DNA from: an uncultured Thiotrichaceae bacterium
GTDB taxonomy: Bacteria > Pseudomonadota > Gammaproteobacteria > Thiotrichales > Thiotrichaceae
Direction: 5' to 3'
Length of the DNA: 19,521 bases
Assembly: GCA_902727945.1 (NCBI GenBank)
Contig: CACVAV010000282.1
Span: 1 to 19,521 of the forward strand
A program made the position numbers and the translations under genes. The notes below the pieces were generated by a model. It ran no database searches. It worked only from the letters and a program-made list of their open reading frames with translations, and was not told the origin of the DNA. Of this stretch, positions 1-5,879 are shown in pieces (position 1 is the first letter of the stretch; every line of letters begins with the position of its first letter).

Positions 1-63
1 AGTTCAGGGTGGCTGGAAAGACGTCCTTCTAAGCTACGGAAATTAGTGTTCGACATTCGGGGA

Positions 64-120
64 ACTCAAAGTGGAGGTCAGTTAAGTATGCCAGTTTTTG
101 GCCTTTGCATCACTTTGAGT
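64..120. repeat. 10-bp perfect inverted repeat in gene-free region
   Basis: Bases 64-73 (ACTCAAAGTG) are the exact reverse complement of bases 111-120, with 37 bases between them. The right arm ends at base 120, the first base of the stop codon (minus strand) of the broken frame at 120-320. The repeat could be a stem-loop past the end of a decayed gene or a terminal or subterminal repeat of a decayed insertion element. No T-tract or target-site duplication was found to decide between these. Confidence 0.45.
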
Positions 121-320
121 CACACCCCTGGCACCTTAGTCAGCCCCAGCCCATGTAAATTTAAGACACCTGCTTGCTCATCAAATTCTTGTTGAATAAT
201 TTGCTCAGCTCGTGCTTCTGGGGATAACAACATAACAGCTCCAGGTTCATGTAAGAGTGGGCGATTAGAAATCACTCAAAAAGCAGCTTGATTAGCCCCT
301 TTTTTGTGGAATGCTACGTT
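120..320 (-). pseudogene. Unrecognised broken reading frame (C-terminal remnant)
   Basis: On the minus strand an open frame runs from about base 320 to a TGA at 120-122, interrupted by one in-frame TGA at 276-278. Downstream of that stop it reads protein-like sequence, including NRPLLHEPGAV, LLSPEARAEQ and LHGLGLTKVPGV, ending about 51 residues later. The composition (helix-forming, Ala/Glu/Gln-rich) is more like a decayed C-terminus than random sequence. I do not recognise the family, and no start codon with a ribosome-binding site is visible. It may be the tail of a transposase or accessory gene. It could also be chance. Confidence 0.22.
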
Positions 321-558
321 TTAAGCCCCCGCTCAGTTTTCTGATTTCACACTGACTTCACATTCACCCCAACATCGTGACGACATACAAAGCTTCCCGC
401 CGCTATAAGTCACAAACCAGACATAGCCGAAACGTGAATTGTCATTTTTATCGATGGCAGTCAAAGGGGCATCATCACGCCCCCACCTATCGGAAAACCT
501 TCCGTTTCATCTGCTGAACCCGTGGATTGAAAGCTTAACCCGTTAAAATCAGCGCATT

Positions 559-3336
559 ATGGTTAATAACAATGACTCCAAACACACACTGCTACGGCTG
601 ATTATTGAGCAAGGCATACTGCACGATAGCGAAGCACACCCCTTGGTCGCCCGTGACAATAAAACCCGCTTACAGTGGGTGATGAACTTTCTGGGTATCT
701 CGCTCAATCATGATGCGATGCGCCTGGCTGCACAGGAAACACTCAAATTACTGGCGCATTTCAAAGGGCGGCAATTAGCCACGATTGGCACGGCAGCGGT
801 ACCTCTGCTCAGCGCCTGCATCATGGAGTCAGGCGGCAAATATTCCGGCCTGATGGTACGCAGTAAACGTAAAGCCTATGGTACAGCCAGCCTGATTGAC
901 GGACGCATTAACCAAAACGAATCTGTCATTATCGTCGATGACTCCATTGGCTCCGGCACCAATATGCTCGACTGTATCGACAAGCTGGAAGCCGCCGGTT
1001 TACACATTGAAGGTTGTGTTTGTCTGGTGCGCTTTGGTTATGACAGTGGTTACGCCGCCTTAACCGAACGGGGCTATCGGGTGTCATTCCTGTTTGATCA
1101 GGGGCGGGATATTTCATCCCTACACGCCAATGACTGGCGGCAGGCTGACTACCCGATCATGGATAGCTTCAAGCAGATCGTTTGGGATGAACAAGCTTTA
1201 CCTGACTACCTATCACCTTTTCAGGCTATCCGCCGCAGCATGGCACACTTCTGGAGCACTGGCCGTTTATTAAAACCACCCGCCACATTCAATCAGACAC
1301 TGGATACGCAGGGCGGCCTCTGGCTCAGTTTGCGCGCACAGGATCACCTTTATACCTCACAGGGACGGCATGGCTTCTGGCAGCTACCGGACTGTAAACC
1401 TATCAGCGCACCGCTAGCGGTGAGCTATGTCAGCTGGTTATTTGCACGCCACTTGCAGAACGACCCACACCGTGAACAGCGACTGGATAATAGCGCACTC
1501 GGACTGTCATTATTCGGGCCACTGGAAACCTGCAATCCGGGTGACTTCGATCACAGGCAACACGGACTGATGGCACGCAGCACAGAAGCACCGTGGAAAA
1601 TGGGCGGCGCTTTACCCAATATGCCCGGCTTTCATAACGAGACTCAGATACTCAATCATGTGCGTTTTAATAACACGCGTTTATGGCGCTACGAACCCTA
1701 CAAATTATATAAACACACCGTACGCAAGCTGGTCGAGCCGGGCGCAGAGTGGCCTCATGGTGGCGTATCCGATTCAGAACAGCCGTGGGATGAACAACCC
1801 GGCATTATTCAACCTATCGCCAAACAACTATTTGCGTGGATCAAACAGATTCAACGTGGCGAAGCTTTATCTGATGCGGTCAAAGACCTGTTTATTCCGG
1901 CACAGTGCAAGTGGTTATTCCTGTCCGTTTATTCACAGGGTAAACAACTGGCCTGCATGGGAAACACACCACAAAACGCAGCCGACCTGAAAGCTTTGGT
2001 CGAAATAACCGCACAAGATCAGCGCTGGCAACCGCTTAAACAGCAGCATACCGACCTGTATATCCGGGTTTCATTGTTAAGCCAGTCAAACTATCTGGGT
2101 TATGCCACCGACTTACAACAATTCGGCCAGTTCGCCCTGGGTCATAATGCTGTCACCATCCAGCATGAACAGCAGTTTGGCATTATTCTTCCGGAAATGG
2201 TGACCCAATACCATTGGACAGCCCGACAACTCAGTGAGGCCTTATACCAAAAAGCTAATATAACTCAGCAAGACCAACCCGCTCACTGGCACAGCTACCG
2301 TTGCCGCAGTTGGCAGGTGCACGCAGAACAATGCTACCTGCTAAGCTCCGAACAGCCTTTAGCACCAGCCTGTCAAACCACAGCTGAATTACAACGCAGC
2401 AGTTACCTGAGTTTTCTGAACTACCACCGGCAGCGTAATGGCCGGGTTAATAGTCATTATTATCCGGGCATCCATCAGGTCGCCCAACACGACGGTTTAT
2501 TCAGTACGGCCTACACCTTATGGCGGCTGGCAGACATGGGTACACCGCTGACTGACTGGCAGGTGAGTTATCAACTGCTGGAACAGAGCCTGGCAGAGGG
2601 TAAAGTAGGTAGCACTATAATAACGTCTGTAGAGCGTGCTTACAGTGTGCTGGCTTTACTGGCAAATCCATCACTTCGGGTGCAGCAACGTCCGTTAATT
2701 GCCAGTCAGTTAGATCAGCTCCGGTTGGCTTTTAATCATCATGGCCAACTGGCAAAGCCCACAACAACGTTGGAAACTGATTTTTACAGCGCTGAAATAC
2801 AAGCCTTACTGACTGCCCGCCAGCAGGGATTTCTAATCGACGAGACATTACTAGCCAAAGCCGTAACACGCTGTCTGGATTATGGCGGCTATCAGGCCAC
2901 ACCACGGCAATACCCCGCTCTATTACAGACATTGGCGTTAATTAAGGCCACCTACACTGAGCAGAATCCGGACTGTGCCGGGCAAGCCGGAACATTGGCA
3001 AATAAGCTGATCAGCCAGTTAACGGGTTGGCAGCAAAGCTCAGGTGCATTTCTGGCGGAGCATACCGGCTTACCCCCGACACTCTTTACCGTACGTGCGC
3101 TCTCGGCTCTATTGATGAGCGGAAGCCTACCTGATGACTTCGATGTGCGTTTAGCGGCAGGTTTAAATTACCTGAAACGACAAACACTCCTCCCGGAACA
3201 GGCTTATTCAGTCCAGAGCAAAGAGTACTCAGTAGGCGGTATATACAGCGGTATGACCAATAGCAGCATGGATATTATCGCCAGCGCTGAAATGTTATGG
3301 CTGCTCGATCAACTGGATCAGCAGACACAACAATAG
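559..3336 (+). CDS. Phosphoribosyltransferase / tandem AMMECR1-like / helical toroid fusion protein
   Basis: This is a 925-residue multidomain protein. Residues 1-210 are a PyrE-like type I phosphoribosyltransferase with a PRPP loop, IIVDDSIGSGT, at 124-134. Residues about 420-592 match the AMMECR1 family: a strand-rich start (KWLFLSVYSQG), the conserved-Cys segment QLACMG (Cys466, where the family usually has LRGCIG), then YIRVSLLS, GIILPEM, a helix and a closing strand. Residues about 245-400 show the same strand order and look like a second, degenerate copy without that Cys. Residues about 605-925 are helix-rich with recurring Leu/Ala helices, suggesting an (alpha/alpha) toroid. Only one start is possible, because TAA at 544-546 is in frame and the ATG at 559 follows; no Shine-Dalgarno sequence is visible. 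The stop is followed 11 bases later by the Memo-family start, so the two are probably cotranscribed. No signal peptide, so cytoplasmic. The substrate is unknown. The PRTase and second AMMECR1 calls are strong, the first AMMECR1 copy and the toroid moderate. Confidence 0.85.
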   Translation: MVNNNDSKHTLLRLIIEQGILHDSEAHPLVARDNKTRLQWVMNFLGISLNHDAMRLAAQETLKLLAHFKGRQLATIGTAAVPLLSACIMESGGKYSGLMVRSKRKAYGTASLIDGRINQNESVIIVDDSIGSGTNMLDCIDKLEAAGLHIEGCVCLVRFGYDSGYAALTERGYRVSFLFDQGRDISSLHANDWRQADYPIMDSFKQIVWDEQALPDYLSPFQAIRRSMAHFWSTGRLLKPPATFNQTLDTQGGLWLSLRAQDHLYTSQGRHGFWQLPDCKPISAPLAVSYVSWLFARHLQNDPHREQRLDNSALGLSLFGPLETCNPGDFDHRQHGLMARSTEAPWKMGGALPNMPGFHNETQILNHVRFNNTRLWRYEPYKLYKHTVRKLVEPGAEWPHGGVSDSEQPWDEQPGIIQPIAKQLFAWIKQIQRGEALSDAVKDLFIPAQCKWLFLSVYSQGKQLACMGNTPQNAADLKALVEITAQDQRWQPLKQQHTDLYIRVSLLSQSNYLGYATDLQQFGQFALGHNAVTIQHEQQFGIILPEMVTQYHWTARQLSEALYQKANITQQDQPAHWHSYRCRSWQVHAEQCYLLSSEQPLAPACQTTAELQRSSYLSFLNYHRQRNGRVNSHYYPGIHQVAQHDGLFSTAYTLWRLADMGTPLTDWQVSYQLLEQSLAEGKVGSTIITSVERAYSVLALLANPSLRVQQRPLIASQLDQLRLAFNHHGQLAKPTTTLETDFYSAEIQALLTARQQGFLIDETLLAKAVTRCLDYGGYQATPRQYPALLQTLALIKATYTEQNPDCAGQAGTLANKLISQLTGWQQSSGAFLAEHTGLPPTLFTVRALSALLMSGSLPDDFDVRLAAGLNYLKRQTLLPEQAYSVQSKEYSVGGIYSGMTNSSMDIIASAEMLWLLDQLDQQTQQ

Positions 3337-3347
3337 GGTACCAGCCG

Positions 3348-4169
3348 ATGAATGCCTCACACCGATCACCTCAACACCAAGGTATCTTTTATCCGGCGGA
3401 AGCCGCTGTTTTGCAACAACAACTGGATTATTTGTTATCAACCGATACAACAGCGCTTAATGGGAATATCAAAGCACTAATCGCCCCCCATGCGGCTTAT
3501 GATTATTCCGGACGGATAGCGGGACAGGCTTACGCGGCATTACGTGAACAGCCAGTTCCCCGGCGTCTCGTTATTCTGGCCCCCAATCACCAGAATACCG
3601 TGGGCGGCGCATTAATCTGTTCACATGATTATTGGGCGACCCCCTTAGGTGAACTGGCAGTTGACCGGGCTTTTATCCGCCAGCACTGGCAGAACCAATC
3701 TTACATCACCGTGGATAATGCGACTCATCAGGCGGAGTACAGTATTGAAGTGCAGCTACCGTTTATACAACAGGCACTGCCCGGCGTTCCGATAGTACCT
3801 GTATTGCTATCCGCTGATGACCCTGCGCAGATCCGCCAAATGCTCCGGCCAGCCTGGGATGATGACCATACGCTGATCATTATCAGCTCAGATTTATATC
3901 ACCACCTGCCACGTGAAGCAGCTTTAAAGGCAGGACTGCACATTGCGCGACTGATTGAAAATAACGATGCTGAAAATATAAGTGTGGAATACGCCTGTGG
4001 CCATATTGGATTGCGTGGAGTTATGCAGCTGGCAATACCAGAGCATTACTTCTGGCATACGCTGGCACTACAGCACTCCGGACAGGATAACCGTTTCAAT
4101 GCCGCCAGCTATGTAGGTTACGGCGCATTTTTACTGATGCATAAAACCGGTAGTACCTCTGGTCGTTAG
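3348..4169 (+). CDS. amrB: Memo-family protein (AmmeMemoRadiSam system protein B type)
   Basis: The 273-residue product matches the Memo family, which shares the fold of class III extradiol dioxygenases. Visible landmarks are the GIFYP start, IAPHAAYDYSG (His48), LAPNH (His81), the HQAEYSIEVQLPF block (His127), IISSDLYHH (180-186) and YACGHIGLRG (Cys217). His48, His81 and Cys217 correspond to the His/His/Cys site known in human MEMO1 (His49, His81, Cys244). The enzymatic role of the family is unsettled. I chose the ATG at 3348 because AGGG at 3335-3338 sits 9 bases before it. An ATG at 3297 would add 17 residues read entirely from inside the preceding gene. Gene order, next to an AMMECR1-containing fusion, fits the AmmeMemoRadiSam theme, but no radical SAM gene is present in the window. 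Confidence 0.9.
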   Translation: MNASHRSPQHQGIFYPAEAAVLQQQLDYLLSTDTTALNGNIKALIAPHAAYDYSGRIAGQAYAALREQPVPRRLVILAPNHQNTVGGALICSHDYWATPLGELAVDRAFIRQHWQNQSYITVDNATHQAEYSIEVQLPFIQQALPGVPIVPVLLSADDPAQIRQMLRPAWDDDHTLIIISSDLYHHLPREAALKAGLHIARLIENNDAENISVEYACGHIGLRGVMQLAIPEHYFWHTLALQHSGQDNRFNAASYVGYGAFLLMHKTGSTSGR

Positions 4170-4212
4170 TTTCAAAGGCTTCAGTAGCAAAACTACAGCA
4201 CAGACCTGCAAA

Positions 4213-4239
4213 TTTACATAATCTGTCAGTCAATAGAAT
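4213..4239 (+). promoter_or_regulatory. Possible promoter for the repeat-protein gene
   Basis: In the 115-base gap before the repeat-protein gene, TTTACA (4213-4218) and TAGAAT (4234-4239) each differ by one base from the sigma70 consensus hexamers. Their 15-base spacing is shorter than ideal. It would give a leader of about 40 bases before the ATG at 4285. Weak prediction. Confidence 0.28.
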
Positions 4240-4284
4240 AAAAAAATCAACCCATTCAAATGGAAACACAAAGGCAGACAAATT

Positions 4285-5037
4285 ATGAACATACAACCCA
4301 CCAATCAACACACGCGCACTGCCAACTCACAGACTGACCGTGCGCCACAGCAACAGAATCAGTCATTTTCAACACAAAGTAATAACACTTCTTTTCAAAC
4401 GTCACTACAGCAAATTCTGACACTACTGATGGATTTACTCAGTCAGATTCAGGGAGACAAAAAGGGGCAGGCAGAACAGCCCGCTAATGAAAACAGCCAT
4501 AACTGCAAGCCGGGACAGACTCCAACCAACCCACCCTTTATTGCCGACGGATCACCGCAGCAGCCGGTCGAGCCGCCTATTGGCTTGCCTCCGGAACCAC
4601 CGTTTATTGCGGATGGTAATCCGCAACAGGTGGTACCACCTATTGGCTTACCTCCGGAGCCTCCGTTTGTTGCTGATGGATTCAACCAACAACCCGTCGA
4701 ACCACCTATTGGCTTGCCTCCGGAACCACCGTTTATTGCTGACGGTAATCCGCAACAGATAGTACCGCCTATTGGCTTGCCTCCGGAGCCACCGTTTATT
4801 GCTGACGGCAATCCGCAACAGATAGTACCGCCCATTACTCTCCCCGTAGAACCTCCGTTTATTGCGGATGGTAATCCGCAACAGGTGGTACCGCCTATTG
4901 CCCACCCCGTAGAACCTGTAGTTATTGCTATTGCTGATGGTTCTCTGCCACAACAACCGACAACGGTTAAGGCTATCGCTGATGGTTATCCCCAGCAAAT
5001 TACTGATCCTACAACTGATATAAAAAGTGACTCATAA
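4285..5037 (+). CDS. IADG-repeat, Pro/Gln-rich protein of unknown function (candidate modification substrate)
   Basis: This 250-residue protein belongs to no family I recognise. Residues 1-82 are polar and Gln/Asn/Ser/Thr-rich, with one amphipathic helix at about 37-56 (core LQQILTLLMDLLSQIQ). From residue 83 to about 240 there are eight repeats centred on I/V-A-D-G. The first six are 21-22 residues each, of the form PPFIADGxPQQ followed by a VEPP or VVPP variant and IGLPPE. The last two (IAIADGSLPQQ and KAIADGYPQQ) are divergent. There is no signal peptide or transmembrane segment. The only Cys is residue 74, just before the array. A helical N-terminal region followed by a repeated core resembles the leader/core layout of multi-core ribosomal peptide precursors, and a 2OG oxygenase gene follows. 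The role is inferred only. It could instead be a structural or surface repeat protein. AAGG at 4271-4274 is a modest ribosome-binding site. Confidence 0.78.
   Translation: MNIQPTNQHTRTANSQTDRAPQQQNQSFSTQSNNTSFQTSLQQILTLLMDLLSQIQGDKKGQAEQPANENSHNCKPGQTPTNPPFIADGSPQQPVEPPIGLPPEPPFIADGNPQQVVPPIGLPPEPPFVADGFNQQPVEPPIGLPPEPPFIADGNPQQIVPPIGLPPEPPFIADGNPQQIVPPITLPVEPPFIADGNPQQVVPPIAHPVEPVVIAIADGSLPQQPTTVKAIADGYPQQITDPTTDIKSDS
4531..5004 (+). repeat. Tandem coding repeat array, 8 units of about 63-66 bases
   Basis: Six units of 63 or 66 bases encode PPF[IV]ADG-type blocks starting at residues 83, 105, 126, 148, 169 and 190. Two shorter divergent units encode the IADG at residues 216-219 and 231-234. 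Units 1 and 3 carry QQPVEPP (22 residues). Units 2, 4, 5 and 6 carry QQ[VI]VPP (21 residues). Nucleotide identity between neighbouring units is high, including shared codon choices in IGLPPEP, so the array probably grew by recent in-frame duplication. The array is wholly within the coding frame. Confidence 0.92.
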
Positions 5038-5048
5038 ACCCATCATAA

Positions 5049-5078
5049 AATCTACTGCATGACATCATGCGGTAGATT
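5049..5078. promoter_or_regulatory. Intercistronic hairpin between repeat protein and 2OG oxygenase genes
   Basis: Bases 5049-5062 pair with 5065-5078 to give a stem of up to 14 pairs with one G-U wobble. The innermost pair probably opens to form a tetraloop. It lies 12 bases after the repeat-protein stop and 12 bases before the oxygenase start. On the plus strand no T-tract follows, so it is not a classic terminator in the direction of the genes. On the minus strand TTTT follows. It may attenuate, stabilise or process the mRNA so that the two genes are made in different amounts. Confidence 0.6.
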
Positions 5079-5089
5079 CAAGCCCGCCA

Positions 5090-5806
5090 ATGACTGACTT
5101 AATACCTACAAAAATAAATCAACAACATGACATCGATACCATCCGCAATGAAATTCTCCGGAAAGGTTATTATCTGGCGAATACCGGTCAAATTTGTGAC
5201 GAACGTGAACTAACGCGCCTAATTGATGCACTCGGCGGATTCTGGCAACAGGGAGGCCCGCAGGTCATAGCACCTTTACCCAACCCCACCTTCATCGCCC
5301 AAACCACCGATGAAATACCACCGCATAATGAATGTGCATACGCCGCACAACCGCCCCGCCATCTGCTACTACATTGTCAGGAAAATCAGGTGCAAGGCGG
5401 TGATTTTTTCCTGGTAGATAGCAATCACGTACTGAAGACCTTGTCATCTGAGCTATTTGCTTTACTGTATTACGCAAAGTTCCAGTGCCGGATTAACCCA
5501 TCCCACCCGGAAACAGTCTCGTTGCTTCAGCGAAATGAACGCGGTGAGTATCACCTGCAATATTCCTGTATTGGTCACACCGAAGATTGGAACGACCATC
5601 TCAATTATGTTCCCCTCGCACCACTTTATCAGGGCTATGAAACCATTATTCCATCACTGCAAGCTCAGCTACGACGTGAAGATTTGCGCCAGACCCGCAA
5701 ATGGGAACAAGGTGACTTACTGATTTTTGATAATCGCCGCTTTCTGCACGGCAGAAACGCTTTCCAAGGCTCCGGACGCAGGCTTGATCATCTGAGGATT
5801 CATTAA
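5090..5806 (+). CDS. TauD/SyrP-like Fe(II)/2-oxoglutarate-dependent oxygenase
   Basis: The 238-residue protein has the clavaminate-synthase/TauD fold signature. The iron-binding facial triad is visible as HNE (His79, Glu81) and the distal RRFLHGR (His220). GRRLDHLRI near the C-terminus supplies the Arg (230 or 231) expected to bind 2-oxoglutarate. Members of this family hydroxylate amino acids or peptide-carrier-bound residues, and SyrP is one known example acting on Asp. The protein is shorter than typical TauD (about 280) and ends six residues after the 2OG-binding Arg region. The ATG at 5090 has no clear Shine-Dalgarno sequence; an intercistronic hairpin precedes it. Placement directly after the repeat protein suggests that protein, rich in Pro, Asp and Asn, as a possible substrate. 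This is inference. A free small-molecule substrate is the main alternative. Confidence 0.85.
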   Translation: MTDLIPTKINQQHDIDTIRNEILRKGYYLANTGQICDERELTRLIDALGGFWQQGGPQVIAPLPNPTFIAQTTDEIPPHNECAYAAQPPRHLLLHCQENQVQGGDFFLVDSNHVLKTLSSELFALLYYAKFQCRINPSHPETVSLLQRNERGEYHLQYSCIGHTEDWNDHLNYVPLAPLYQGYETIIPSLQAQLRREDLRQTRKWEQGDLLIFDNRRFLHGRNAFQGSGRRLDHLRIH

Positions 5807-5879
5807 CGCTACATTTCAATGACGATACATGATCTAATCGTCGGTTCGATATTTACCGGTGCGATAAAAGGAAACTCAT

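Larger units (their letters stand above)
1..558. other. Gene-poor region upstream of the fusion gene
   Basis: No intact gene is supported in this stretch. It contains the inverted repeat at 64-120, the broken minus-strand frame at 120-320, and a second short minus-strand open stretch at 333-506 that lacks a convincing start. The sequence just before 559 has an AT-rich TTAAAAT at 543-549 that could serve as a -10 element, but there is no suitable -35 sequence at normal distance. No rho-independent terminator with a T-tract is evident. Confidence 0.6.

Noticed and set aside
333..506. Minus-strand open stretch of 57 codons reading RFGYVWFVTYSGGKL
   Set aside because: There is no start codon near its beginning, no ribosome-binding site and no family I recognise; it is short enough to be chance, though it could be a fragment of a decayed gene.
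527..549. TTGAAA / TAAAAT promoter before the fusion gene
   Set aside because: The spacing is only 11 bases, too short for a sigma70 promoter.
3297..3347. Upstream start for the Memo-family gene
   Set aside because: It would add 17 residues read from inside the preceding gene and has no ribosome-binding site, while the ATG at 3348 has AGGG at good distance and matches the family start.
4449..4835. Gly/Cys-rich minus-strand open frame of 128 residues in the repeat region
   Set aside because: It is the antisense shadow of the tandem repeat. Repeated codons without antisense stops keep the frame open, and no ribosome-binding site or independent evidence supports it. The plus-strand frame has a start, gene-like N-terminus and operon context.
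4531..5004. CRISPR-like array
   Set aside because: The unit is 63-66 bases with no separate conserved repeat and unique spacer; the periodicity is explained by in-frame protein repeats.
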